Positions 23,457-31,863 of a DNA stretch of 34,267 bases are shown here, piece after piece (position 1 is the stretch's first letter; each line of letters begins with the position of its first letter). This DNA comes from an uncultured Clostridia bacterium (GTDB lineage Bacteria > Bacillota > Clostridia > Christensenellales > Aristaeellaceae). The position numbers were made by a program, and so were the translations under genes. Under the pieces are notes generated by a model. It was not told where the DNA came from, made no database searches, and saw only the letters and a program-made list of their open reading frames with translations. The stretch lies in the NCBI GenBank assembly GCA_934670175.1, contig CAKUOX010000024.1:1-34267 (forward strand), written 5' to 3'.

Positions 23457-25159
23457 CACGCATGCTCCTTTGCAGTGTTATCCGTTTTCGTCATCAGAAG
23501 CCCAATCTCCTCTTTGGTCGCCGTGCGCGCATCCACAATGCCGGTCACAGCGCCGGAATTGATCACCATGATCCGGTCGCAGAGCGCCAGCAGCACGTCC
23601 AGATCCTCGCCGACGAAGATAACGGCTACGCCGTTCTCCTTCTGCCGGTTCAGCAGATTGTAGATCAGGTACGAGGAATTGATGTCCAGACCGCGCACGG
23701 GATACGCCGCCATCAGCACCTTGGGTGTAAACGCGATCTCGCGCCCCAGCAGCACCTTCTGGATGTTGCCGCCCGAGAGCCTGCGCACGGGAATATTGAC
23801 GCCGGGGGTAATGACCTCCAGCTCCTGGATGATCTCCTCCGCCTGCGCAAGCGGCCTTTTCCGGTCGACGAAGCCCGCATGCCCCTTGCGGTAGCTGCGC
23901 AGCATCATATTATCCGAGATGCCCATGCTGCCGACCAGACCCATGCCGAGGCGATCCTCCGGAACGAAGGACAGATGGATGCCCAGCGAACGAATCTGCA
24001 GGGGCGTCTTATCGCGAAGCGACATAACCTCGTCCTCGCGGAAGAGCACATCGCCGCTGTTGACCTGCCTGCGGATCTCCGAACGGCTCTTGCCCTTGAA
24101 CGAAACGGGCTGACCCGCGCCGTCGTGGAAGGCATCCTTTTCCGCCATTTCGCACACGCGATTGAGCGATTTATGGAAGAAGGTAACGGGCTTATCCTTC
24201 TTGGGATTGATAAAGATAATCTCGCCGCTGTCCACCGGCTGAAGACCGGTAATGGCCTCGAGCAGCTCCTTCTGGCCGCTGCCCGCGATGCCCGCGATGC
24301 CGAATATCTCGCCGCCGTTAACCGTAAAGCTCACATCCCTGACAACGGCGCGTCCCTCTTCATTTTTGCAGCTCAGGTGCTTGATCAACAGGCGCGGCGA
24401 AGGGTTCACCGGATCCTTGCGCTCGATGTTCAGGCTGACCTTCTTGCCGACCATCATCTCGGTGAGCTCACTCTCGTTGGTCTCGGCAGTTTCCACCGTT
24501 CCAACGTGCTCGCCCTTGCGCAGAATGGCGACGCGGTCGGAAACCGACAACACCTCATGCAGCTTATGTGTGATGATAATAATGGACTTGCCATCCGCCT
24601 TCATGCGCCTGAGCACATCAAACAGGCGATCGATTTCCTGCGGCGTAAGCACCGCGGTCGGCTCGTCCAGAATCAGTATGTCCGCACCACGATAGAGCAT
24701 CTTGATGATCTCCACGGTCTGCTTTTCGGATACGGACATATCGTAAATGCGCTTCTGCGGCTCGATGTGGAAGCCGTATCGGTCTGCGATCTCCGCGACG
24801 CGCTCGTTGACGCTCTTCAGATTATACCTGCCCTCTTCCTTGAGCCCCAGCACGATATTCTCAGACGCAGTAAATAGATCCACCAGCTTGAAATGCTGAT
24901 GAATCATGCCAATCTTCAGCGCATACGCATCCTTGGGTGAACGGATAACGACCTCGCGGCCATCCATGTAGATATGACCCTCATCGGGATAATAAATGCC
25001 GGCAAGCATGTTCATCAACGTCGTCTTGCCGCAGCCGTTTTCGCCCAAAACAGCCAAAATTTCGCCCCGGTATACATCCAGGTCTACGGAATTATTCGCA
25101 ACGACACTGCCAAACGTCTTGGTGATGCCGCGCATGCTCAGTGCGATCTTTTTCTGCAC
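23456..25159 (-). CDS. Nucleoside ABC transporter ATP-binding protein (NupO-like, double nucleotide-binding domain)
   Basis: 567 residues from the GTG at 25159, chosen for its GGAGG 6 nt upstream and because the family's N-terminus aligns there; ATGs at 25183 and 25177 have worse spacing. It holds two fused ABC domains. The first has Walker A GENGCGKTT (39-47), a signature reading MSVSEKQ where glycine is normal at the fourth position, and Walker B 'ADILILDEPTAVL'. The second has a degenerate Walker A region ('GIAGSGQKELLEAITGL'), signature LSGGNIQKV and 'VLMAAYPVRGLD'. Between about 24,030 and 24,205 it carries some 58 residues that I do not expect in NupO or YufO-type proteins (about 510 residues), accounting for the extra length. 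The upstream binding-protein gene is separated by a hairpin. Confidence 0.88.
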   Translation of the reverse strand: MQKKIALSMRGITKTFGSVVANNSVDLDVYRGEILAVLGENGCGKTTLMNMLAGIYYPDEGHIYMDGREVVIRSPKDAYALKIGMIHQHFKLVDLFTASENIVLGLKEEGRYNLKSVNERVAEIADRYGFHIEPQKRIYDMSVSEKQTVEIIKMLYRGADILILDEPTAVLTPQEIDRLFDVLRRMKADGKSIIIITHKLHEVLSVSDRVAILRKGEHVGTVETAETNESELTEMMVGKKVSLNIERKDPVNPSPRLLIKHLSCKNEEGRAVVRDVSFTVNGGEIFGIAGIAGSGQKELLEAITGLQPVDSGEIIFINPKKDKPVTFFHKSLNRVCEMAEKDAFHDGAGQPVSFKGKSRSEIRRQVNSGDVLFREDEVMSLRDKTPLQIRSLGIHLSFVPEDRLGMGLVGSMGISDNMMLRSYRKGHAGFVDRKRPLAQAEEIIQELEVITPGVNIPVRRLSGGNIQKVLLGREIAFTPKVLMAAYPVRGLDINSSYLIYNLLNRQKENGVAVIFVGEDLDVLLALCDRIMVINSGAVTGIVDARTATKEEIGLLMTKTDNTAKEHA

Positions 25160-25253
25160 AGTCTGCCTCCGAATCATATGCATTGAATATGGCATCCTCC
25201 GGGAACCGCATTTTGCCGTGAAGCGATTCCCAGAGGTCGCCACACTGAAATGT

Positions 25254-25282
25254 CGGTCTGCCCCCTTAAAGGGAGCAGACCG
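25254..25282 (-). promoter_or_regulatory. Strong hairpin between the BMP and ATPase genes (possible mRNA stabiliser or attenuator)
   Basis: 8-bp and 4-bp paired blocks separated by one C/A mismatch, 3-nt loop; no T run follows on the minus strand. Such structures after a binding-protein gene commonly raise its mRNA level over downstream transporter genes. Confidence 0.6.
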
Positions 25283-25299
25283 AGCGAACTTGCCTTGGA

Positions 25300-26502
25300 T
25301 TAGAACTTGCTGTTCAGCAGCTCGATGCCGTCCAGCTGGATGTCGAAGTAGGGCGCGGAGCGGAACTCGCTCTCATGGAAGTAACCGTCCAGAACCACCT
25401 CGGTATCGGGGGTGAAGGCTTCGTCGGTATCGACGTCCGCCATGTAGGTTTCGATCTTGGTGCCATCCTTGAGCATGAAGTTGTCGGCGGCGGTATCAAA
25501 GACCTTGACTTCGCCGTTTTCCAGCGCAGCCTTGGCGGCCTCGATGGCTTCCACGGTGCCGGCGGCGGCCACGTTGGTGTTGATGTCGGTCAGCACGACG
25601 GAGCCGGTAGCGATGGTGCCAGTCCAGTCGGTGTCAATGGCTTCGCCTGCGGCGTTCTGGCTCACGATATACTCAAAGTAGGGCGCCCAGTTGATGCGGG
25701 AGGATACGATGAAGGTGTTCGGGCAGCTTTCGATGGTGGAGCCGTTGTAGGAAACGTTGGGGATACCGGCGTTTTCACAGGCCGTGGGCGCGCCCATGGA
25801 GTCGGCGTGCTGGGAGATCAGGTCGCAGCCTGCGTTAATCAGCGCTTCCGCCGCGGTCTTTTCTTCCTTCTCATCATACCAGGAACCGGTGAACTGAACC
25901 TTCATCTGAACGTCGGGGCAAACGGACTTTGCGCCGAGATAGAAACTGGTGTAGCCGGAAATAACCTCAGCATAGGTGAAGGCGCCGACATAGCCCATCG
26001 TGGGAACCTCGCCCTTGAGCTGACCGTTTTCCTTGAGCTCGTTCAGCTTCATGCCCGCCGCGATGCCGGCCAGATAGCGGCCCTCATAGATGGCAGCAAA
26101 GGCATTGTGGAAGTTGGCCAGGTTTTCGGTGTGCGCCATGGTGCCGGTGGCGTGGCAGAATTCAACGTCGGGGCACTCCTTGGCAGCCTGCAGCATGAAG
26201 GTCTCATGGCCGAAGCTGTCGGCGAAGATAACGGTGCAGCCTTCATCCACCAGATCCAGCGCGGCTTCGTAGCACTCGTTGGATTCGGGAATGTTGCGCT
26301 TGATGATCAGCTGATCCTCTTCCAGACCCAGGGCTTCAACCGCTTCATAAACGCCGTTGATGAAGTTCAGGTCGTAGGTGGAATCCTCGTCGTGCAGCAG
26401 GATGACGCCCAGCTTAACGTCGGAAACGTCGGCATAGGCCGTGCAGACAAAGGCGGTCAGGCACAGAACCAGAGTCAGAACCAGAGCAAAGATCTTTTTC
26501 AT
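25300..26502 (-). CDS. BMP-family substrate-binding protein of the nucleoside importer
   Basis: 400 residues from the ATG at 26502 after GGAGGGGAAGCTCA. A signal peptide (MKKIFALVLTL to AYA) is followed by Asp25; the cysteines at 14 and 20 are not in a lipobox (V-L-C and F-V-C), so it appears to be cleaved by signal peptidase I rather than lipidated. The rest is a BMP fold: 'VKLGVILLHDEDSTYDLNF', 'IFADSFGHETFMLQAAKECP', 'NFHNAFAAIYEGRYLAGIAAGM' and 'GCDLISQHADSMGAPTACEN'. Family members bind purine nucleosides (PnrA, NupN). Position first in the operon and separation by a hairpin suggest it is made in excess over the other subunits. Confidence 0.9.
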   Translation of the reverse strand: MKKIFALVLTLVLCLTAFVCTAYADVSDVKLGVILLHDEDSTYDLNFINGVYEAVEALGLEEDQLIIKRNIPESNECYEAALDLVDEGCTVIFADSFGHETFMLQAAKECPDVEFCHATGTMAHTENLANFHNAFAAIYEGRYLAGIAAGMKLNELKENGQLKGEVPTMGYVGAFTYAEVISGYTSFYLGAKSVCPDVQMKVQFTGSWYDEKEEKTAAEALINAGCDLISQHADSMGAPTACENAGIPNVSYNGSTIESCPNTFIVSSRINWAPYFEYIVSQNAAGEAIDTDWTGTIATGSVVLTDINTNVAAAGTVEAIEAAKAALENGEVKVFDTAADNFMLKDGTKIETYMADVDTDEAFTPDTEVVLDGYFHESEFRSAPYFDIQLDGIELLNSKF

Positions 26503-26545
26503 TGAGCTTCCCCTCCGTGTTTTGTTGCTTATCGGGTACGCATTT

Positions 26546-26573
26546 ATCATACACGATGAAAGTTATAAAACAA
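26546..26573 (-). promoter_or_regulatory. Candidate promoter of the nucleoside importer operon
   Basis: On the minus strand TTGTTT (26568-26573), a 16-nt spacer and TATGAT (26546-26551), about 40 bp before the binding-protein start codon. Confidence 0.5.
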
Positions 26574-26781
26574 GGTATGGATTGTAAAATAGCGAACATT
26601 CATCATATTAATTGCGCGTATATTCGCAAATTTCCGAACATTCATTTTAGAATCCACCGGTTTTCAGCTCGATACTTCGCAAATTTGGGCTCTCCATGCC
26701 CGAAGTGACCTAACGGAATGCAGCGAATACATTTGCACAGTCCGCACCCTGAAAAGCCATTGGGCTGCGCATATGTTATGA

Positions 26782-26810
26782 TTGACATACCTGCAAAACT
26801 GTTTTATAAT
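26782..26810 (+). promoter_or_regulatory. Sigma-A promoter of the zinc dehydrogenase
   Basis: TTGACA at 26782-26787, a 17-nt spacer and TATAAT at 26805-26810: perfect consensus and spacing. The leader is about 75 nt. Confidence 0.85.
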
Positions 26811-26890
26811 GAAAGCAATAGTTGTTTACGAAATCATTCATCTTTCGAAACAACGCTTTTGTAGAACAAAAATCAAAGGAGGATATGAGC

Positions 26891-27952
26891 ATGAACAAGA
26901 AGGTTCTGGGGGCGATCCTGCCCGGCAACAGCACGGTCGTGCTGAAGGAATTTGACGTACCAAAACCCGGTCACGGCCAGGTGCTAGTCAAAACAAAGGC
27001 ATCCACCATCTGCGGCTCCGACATCCGCTGTATCTACCGCGCGCACGTTGGTAAGGGCCCCGAGGGGTATCAGCCCGGCCTGGTCGCCGGCCACGAACCC
27101 GCCGGCATCATCGTGGAAGAGGGCGAAGGCCTGAAGCGCTTCAAAAAGGGCGATCGCGTAATCGTGTACCACATCTCCGGCTGCGGCGTCTGCTACGACT
27201 GCCGCCGCGGCTACTACATTTCCTGCAAGAGCCCGCTGCGCGCGGCATACGGCTGGCAGCGTAACGGCGGCATGTCCCCCTATATCCTCTGCGACGAGAA
27301 GGATTTGATTGCACTGCCGGACGAGCTTTCCTATGAGGACGGCGCGCAGGTGGCCTGCGGCTTTGGCACCTGCTACGAGGCGCTGATGAAGGTTGGGATT
27401 TCCGGCAACGACCGCGTGCTGGTGACCGGCCTAGGTCCTGTGGGTCTGGCGACGCTAATGCTTGCCAAGGCCATGGGCTGCGACACCACCATCGGCTGCG
27501 ACGTAAACGAGGAACGCATGGCGCTGGCGAAGGAGCTCGGCCTTGCCGATCATGTGTTCAATTCCATGGATCCCGAGGCATGCCAGAAGCAGATTATGGC
27601 AGTCACCGGCGGCTACGGCTGCGAGCGCGCGATCGACTGTTCCGCAAACAACGCCGCACGCGCCATGGCCATTCGCTGCACGCGCGAATGGGGCAAAATG
27701 GTGATGGTGGGCGAAGGCAACGATGTGACCTTCAATCCATCGCCCGACATCATGCACGGCCAGAAAACCATCTACGGCTCCTGGGTCACCTCGCTGTGGC
27801 GCATGGAAGAGCTGGTTGAGCATCTGGTACGCTGGGGCATCCATCCCGACAAGCTCATCACCCATCGCTTCCCACTGGAGAAGGCGGCGGAGGCATACGC
27901 GCTGATGGCTTCGGGTAGGTGCGGCAAGGTCGCCATTACCTACGATGACTGA
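26891..27952 (+). CDS. Zinc-dependent medium-chain alcohol/polyol dehydrogenase
   Basis: 353 residues from the ATG at 26891, 8 nt after AAAGGAGG. It should oxidise an alcohol or polyol with NAD(P). Catalytic zinc ligands are Cys41 (TICGSD), His68 and Glu69 (GHEPAG). The structural-zinc cysteines are complete: 98, 101, 104 and 112, with the usual spacing. The Rossmann fold shows GLGPVG at 180-185 and an aspartate at the end of the second strand ('TIGCDVNEERMALAKELG'), which favours NAD over NADP. The sorbitol, threonine and other polyol dehydrogenases share this layout, so the substrate is open. It is transcribed alone and ends at a strong terminator, 330 bp before the sugar ABC importer. Confidence 0.9.
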   Translation: MNKKVLGAILPGNSTVVLKEFDVPKPGHGQVLVKTKASTICGSDIRCIYRAHVGKGPEGYQPGLVAGHEPAGIIVEEGEGLKRFKKGDRVIVYHISGCGVCYDCRRGYYISCKSPLRAAYGWQRNGGMSPYILCDEKDLIALPDELSYEDGAQVACGFGTCYEALMKVGISGNDRVLVTGLGPVGLATLMLAKAMGCDTTIGCDVNEERMALAKELGLADHVFNSMDPEACQKQIMAVTGGYGCERAIDCSANNAARAMAIRCTREWGKMVMVGEGNDVTFNPSPDIMHGQKTIYGSWVTSLWRMEELVEHLVRWGIHPDKLITHRFPLEKAAEAYALMASGRCGKVAITYDD

Positions 27953-27998
27953 GTCGGAGCCATGCGCGCAGTCTGCTGATTCTTGTTCCTAAACAAAA

Positions 27999-28042
27999 GG
28001 ACTGCTCTGGGCAAATAGCACATGCCCAGAGCAGCCCTTTTT
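27999..28042 (+). terminator. Intrinsic terminator of the zinc dehydrogenase gene
   Basis: A perfect 12-bp stem (28002-28013 and 28023-28034) extended by flanking GG/CC, then TTTTT at 28038-28042. Confidence 0.92.
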
Positions 28043-28281
28043 CCACCCATCTGCATATTCAAGGATACGATTTGCCTATATTTTCTGAATTATCGCCATT
28101 GTTCTGTGTTGCGTGTCCATTTTTACGCATATAAAATATATATATCGCTAAAGTGTGTAATATTATATTGACAAAAATTAAAATAAAGGATAGAATTAGT
28201 TATAGTTTGACGTCTGCAATGATGAATCTTCCGAACGTCAGGATATGTCGAACTGAAATGATCTTGAAAGAGGTATGCCGT
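28043..28281 (+). promoter_or_regulatory. AT-rich upstream region and leader of the sugar importer operon
   Basis: An AT-rich tract with alternating TA (about 28128-28145) precedes the promoter: TTGACA at 28168-28173, a 17-nt spacer and TAGAAT at 28191-28196. The leader to the start codon is about 80 nt. No open frame there has a ribosome binding site. AT-rich DNA upstream of a strong promoter often acts as an UP element. Confidence 0.65.
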
Positions 28282-29772
28282 ATGGGAGAAACCATTCTGA
28301 CGATGAAGGGCATCGATAAATCCTTTCCCGGCGTGCACGCTCTGGACCACGTTGATCTTGAGGTGCGCAGAGGTGAGGTGCACGCCCTGATGGGAGAAAA
28401 CGGCGCCGGAAAATCCACGCTGATGAAGGTGCTCACGGGCATCTACACCAAGGACTCCGGAACCATCATCTATGAAGGCAAAGAGATCGAGTTCAACAAC
28501 CCGAAGGAAGCGCAGGAGGCCGGCATCGTGATCGTTCACCAGGAGCTGAACATGATGAACCACCTGACCGTCGCGCAGAATATCTTCATCGGGCGTGAGT
28601 TCATGAAGGGCGCCATTATTGACGACGCCCGTATGAACCAGGAAGCCAGCAGGCTCTTTGAGCAGCTCGGCATCAACATCGACCCCACCGAACGGATGGG
28701 CAACCTGACGGTCGGCAAGCAGCAGATGTGCGAGATCGCCAAGGCCATCTCACACAAGGCGAAGGTCATCATCTTTGACGAGCCCTCCGCCGCGCTGACG
28801 GAAGCTGAGATCGACGAGCTGTTCAAGATCATCCGTGACCTGCGCGACAAGCAACTGGGCATCGTGTATATTTCCCACCGCATGGATGAGATCAAGGTCA
28901 TCACCGACCGCGTGACCGTCATGCGCGACGGCGGCTATGTCGGCACGTTGATCACCAAGGACTGCACCAAGGCCGATATTATCAACATGATGGTCGGCCG
29001 CGTGATCTACGAGGAGCCCAAGACGCACAGCGCGGTCGCACCGGATGCGCCCGTCGTGCTCAAGGTCGAACATCTGAACGCGGGCAAGATGGTGCAGGAC
29101 GTGAGCTTTGAGCTGCGCAAGGGTGAAATTCTGGGCTTTTCCGGCTTGATGGGTGCCGGACGCACCGAGACCGCCCGCGCCCTCTTCGGCGCAGATCCAC
29201 GAGAGAGCGGCGATATATACGTCAACGGCAAAAAGGTCGACATTCGCAGCCCGAAGGACGCGGTGGCGCTGGGCATCGGCTATCTTTCCGAGGACAGAAA
29301 GCGCTACGGCATCGTGGTCGACAAGAGCGTTTCCGAGAATTCCACGATGGCAACCCTGAAAAACTTCGTCAAGGGTATTTTCATCAATAAGAAGGCAGAG
29401 GAAAAGGCAACGCAGGCCTACATTCAGCGCTTGAATACCAAGACGCCGGGCACCGACCAGCTCGTCGTAAACCTGTCCGGCGGCAACCAGCAGAAGGTTG
29501 TGCTGGCAAAATGGCTGGTGAAGGACTGCGACATTCTGATCTTCGACGAGCCGACGCGCGGCATCGACGTCGGCGCAAAGAGCGAGATCTACCACCTGAT
29601 GAATGAGCTGGTGGCTCAGGGCAAATCCATCATCATGATTTCCTCCGAAATGCCGGAAATACTGCGCATGAGCGACCGGATCGTGGTCATGTGCGAAGGC
29701 CGAAAGACCGCCGAAATCGACATTGCCGAGGCGACGCAGGAGAGCATCATGCACGCCGCGACAATGCGCTGA
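28282..29772 (+). CDS. Ribose-type sugar ABC transporter ATP-binding protein (RbsA/MglA family)
   Basis: 496 residues from the ATG at 28282, 8 nt after AAAGAGG; the open frame upstream has no such site. Two fused ABC domains drive uptake. The first has Walker A GENGAGKST (38-46), signature 'LTVGKQQMCEIAKAI' and Walker B 'KVIIFDEPSAALTEAEIDEL'. The second has the usual degenerate Walker A (LMGAGRTET), 'IGYLSEDRKRYGIV', signature LSGGNQQKVVLAKWL and Walker B 'ILIFDEPTRGIDVGAKSEIY'. Length is normal (about 500). Substrates in this family include ribose, galactose, xylose, arabinose and autoinducer-2; nothing here discriminates among them. First gene of the importer operon, 13 bp before the first permease. 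Confidence 0.94.
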   Translation: MGETILTMKGIDKSFPGVHALDHVDLEVRRGEVHALMGENGAGKSTLMKVLTGIYTKDSGTIIYEGKEIEFNNPKEAQEAGIVIVHQELNMMNHLTVAQNIFIGREFMKGAIIDDARMNQEASRLFEQLGINIDPTERMGNLTVGKQQMCEIAKAISHKAKVIIFDEPSAALTEAEIDELFKIIRDLRDKQLGIVYISHRMDEIKVITDRVTVMRDGGYVGTLITKDCTKADIINMMVGRVIYEEPKTHSAVAPDAPVVLKVEHLNAGKMVQDVSFELRKGEILGFSGLMGAGRTETARALFGADPRESGDIYVNGKKVDIRSPKDAVALGIGYLSEDRKRYGIVVDKSVSENSTMATLKNFVKGIFINKKAEEKATQAYIQRLNTKTPGTDQLVVNLSGGNQQKVVLAKWLVKDCDILIFDEPTRGIDVGAKSEIYHLMNELVAQGKSIIMISSEMPEILRMSDRIVVMCEGRKTAEIDIAEATQESIMHAATMR

Positions 29773-29785
29773 CAGGAGGACAGTT

Positions 29786-30748
29786 ATGGAAAGATTCAAG
29801 AATTTACCGATCGTCAAAAAGCTGGGATTCAACCGCATCGTGCTGGTTGTTATCATGATAGCGCTCTATTTCCTGTTCTCCATTGTCAGCGGCCGTCCGC
29901 TGGACATGGGCAATGTGCTCAATACGGTGGACTTCATGGGCTTCTTGGCGCTGGGCGTCACCTTCGTTATTGCGACGGGCGGCATCGACTTCTCCATCGG
30001 GCCGGTGATGTTCTGCGCAGGTCTGGTGGGCGGGCAGCTGCTCGTGGTCAACGGCTGGCCGCTGTGGCTCTGTCTGATCGTCACCATCGCCGTGGGCTTC
30101 GCCTTCGGCGTGGCAAACGGCGTTATGGTCGCCTATATGAAGCTCCCCTCCTTCATTTCCTCCATGGCCTCCATGCGCATCGCAAAGGGCATCGGCCTGC
30201 TGGCCACGAAATCTGCCGGCGTCAGCTGGCCGTCCAGCGGCGCTGAAAACGACTGGTACCGCAACCTGGTAAGCTGCAACGGCGTGCCGGTCGGCCTGAT
30301 CATTCTGCTCCTTACGGCCTTTGTCTGCGCCATCGTCATGAACAAAACGCGCATCGGCCGCTATATTCTCTGCATCGGCTCCAACCGCGAGGCCGTGCGT
30401 CTCTCCGGCGTGGATACCCGCAAGTGGGAAGCGCTGGCCTATGTCTTCTGCGGCCTGCTATCCGGCGTGGCGGCGATCATGTACGCGGGCGCCATCACAA
30501 AATACGCCGCGGGTCAGGGCGATGTATTCAACAACAACGCCATTGCAGCCTGCGTGATGGGCGGTACCTCCATGGCGGGCGGAACCGCCTCCATCGCGGG
30601 CAGCCTGATCGGCATCTTCATCATCTCCATGCTGCGCGTCGGCATTACCGCCATGAAGTTCAGCCCCGACTGGCAGTACATCATTACCGGCGGCATCGTC
30701 GCGCTGTGCGTATTTGCCGATATTCGCAGCCGCGCGCGCAAAAAGTGA
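29786..30748 (+). CDS. Ribose-type sugar ABC transporter permease (RbsC family), first copy
   Basis: 320 residues from the ATG after CAGGAGGACAGTT. About eight to ten helices. Family motifs are 'FVIATGGIDFSIGPVMF' near residues 70-85 and 'AACVMGGTSMAGGTASIAGS' near 250-270, followed by the final membrane helices. It forms one half of the membrane channel with the next gene product. Having two distinct permease genes with one ATPase and one binding protein is less usual in this family, where a single RbsC often dimerises, and suggests an asymmetric channel. It is coupled to the ATPase by a short 13-bp gap. Confidence 0.93.
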   Translation: MERFKNLPIVKKLGFNRIVLVVIMIALYFLFSIVSGRPLDMGNVLNTVDFMGFLALGVTFVIATGGIDFSIGPVMFCAGLVGGQLLVVNGWPLWLCLIVTIAVGFAFGVANGVMVAYMKLPSFISSMASMRIAKGIGLLATKSAGVSWPSSGAENDWYRNLVSCNGVPVGLIILLLTAFVCAIVMNKTRIGRYILCIGSNREAVRLSGVDTRKWEALAYVFCGLLSGVAAIMYAGAITKYAAGQGDVFNNNAIAACVMGGTSMAGGTASIAGSLIGIFIISMLRVGITAMKFSPDWQYIITGGIVALCVFADIRSRARKK

Positions 30749-30774
30749 TCGCCCAAGGAACAGGAGGACAGAAT

Positions 30775-31776
30775 ATGCAGGCAATGAAAAAGTGCGGCCG
30801 TACCCGCAAATTAGATCTTCAGCGAATCGTCGTTCTGGGCGTTGCCATCGTGCTGGCGGCAATCTTCAGCATCGCGAGCAAGGAGTTTCGCCAGTATACG
30901 ACGATCGTCACGCTCTTTGATTCCTTCTATTATTTCGCCTTCATGTCCATCGGCGTCACGTTCTGCCTGATCTCCGGCGGCAACGATCTGTCCGTGGGCA
31001 CGGGCATGGTGTGTTACGCGATGATTGCGGGCATGCTCGCCAAGGATTTCGGCTTTCCGGTATGGAGCTGCATGCTGGTCGCGCTGCTGCTGGGGCTGCT
31101 CTTCGGTGCGCTCAATGGCATTATGGTCGCCATTATGAACCTGCCGGCGTTCATTGCGACGCTGTGCACCATGCTCATCACGCGCGGGCTCAGCTCGGTC
31201 GCCTGCGGCGGCGCATCCATCTCCTGGCCGGCGCGCAGCACGCCCGAGGGCTGGTTCCGCACCATTTTCAAATACATGATGCCAAACGCGCTCGGCAAAA
31301 AGACCCCCATCCCCACCGGTCTGATCGTCGTGCTGGCCGCCATTATCATCATGTCCATCATTCTGAATAAGACGCGCATCGGCCGCTACATCATCGCCAT
31401 CGGCTCCAACAAGGAATCCGCCCGTCTATCCGGCGTGAACGTCGTGAAATACCAGATGCTCGCCTACATCATCTCCGGCCTGTTTGCGGGCATCGCGGGC
31501 ATCGCCTTTGCCAGCAGCAATTCCTCGTCCATCACCGCCGCATCTGGGCTTGGGCTCGAGCTGGACGCCATCGGCGGCGCGATCATCGGCGGCACGTCCA
31601 TGACGGGCGGCTCGGGCAGCATCATCGGCTCCATGATCGGCGTGCTGATTCTGGCTCTGCTGAAAAACGGTCTGCCCAAGATCGGCCTGACCGGCGACTG
31701 GCAGCACGTTATCACCGGCGTGATACTGATCGTCGCCATCTGGTTCGACGTTATCCGAAACCGCAAAAAGGCGTGA
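30775..31776 (+). CDS. Ribose-type sugar ABC transporter permease, second copy
   Basis: 333 residues from the ATG after CAGGAGGACAGAAT; a longer open frame overlapping the first permease is not used, since this ribosome binding site is excellent. The N-terminus is longer and more basic than in the first copy. The conserved segments are 'FCLISGGNDLSVGTGMV' and 'GGAIIGGTSMTGGSGSIIGS', so it is a true paralogue of the preceding permease rather than a pseudogene. The two differ clearly outside these motifs, consistent with an old duplication. A gap of about 87 bp without a terminator precedes the binding-protein gene. Confidence 0.93.
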   Translation: MQAMKKCGRTRKLDLQRIVVLGVAIVLAAIFSIASKEFRQYTTIVTLFDSFYYFAFMSIGVTFCLISGGNDLSVGTGMVCYAMIAGMLAKDFGFPVWSCMLVALLLGLLFGALNGIMVAIMNLPAFIATLCTMLITRGLSSVACGGASISWPARSTPEGWFRTIFKYMMPNALGKKTPIPTGLIVVLAAIIIMSIILNKTRIGRYIIAIGSNKESARLSGVNVVKYQMLAYIISGLFAGIAGIAFASSNSSSITAASGLGLELDAIGGAIIGGTSMTGGSGSIIGSMIGVLILALLKNGLPKIGLTGDWQHVITGVILIVAIWFDVIRNRKKA

Positions 31777-31863
31777 TCTGCCGCATCGCCGCGTTTCTGA
31801 AATGATGATTGCCGCGCATAGCGGTGAACATAAATCAAATCCATTTTCAAGGAGGTACTCTCA

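Larger units (their letters stand above)
26503..26890. other. Divergent intergenic region between the nucleoside importer and the alcohol dehydrogenase
   Basis: 388 bp without a supported gene. It holds the minus-strand promoter of the BMP operon (26546-26573), the plus-strand promoter of the dehydrogenase (26782-26810), and between them two pairs of direct repeats: CGAACATTCAT at 26593-26603 and 26635-26645, and TTCGCAAATTT at 26623-26633 and 26686-26696. These could be regulator-binding sites serving one or both operons. Confidence 0.6.

Noticed and set aside
25254..25282. Hairpin considered as a full terminator of the BMP gene
   Set aside because: No U run follows on the minus strand and the downstream genes clearly belong to the same importer, so it is better read as an mRNA-stabilising or attenuating stem.
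26822..26890. Upstream 23-residue extension of the zinc dehydrogenase
   Set aside because: The extension has no ribosome binding site and begins just after the -10 box, whereas AAAGGAGG lies directly before the ATG at 26891 where the family's N-terminus starts.
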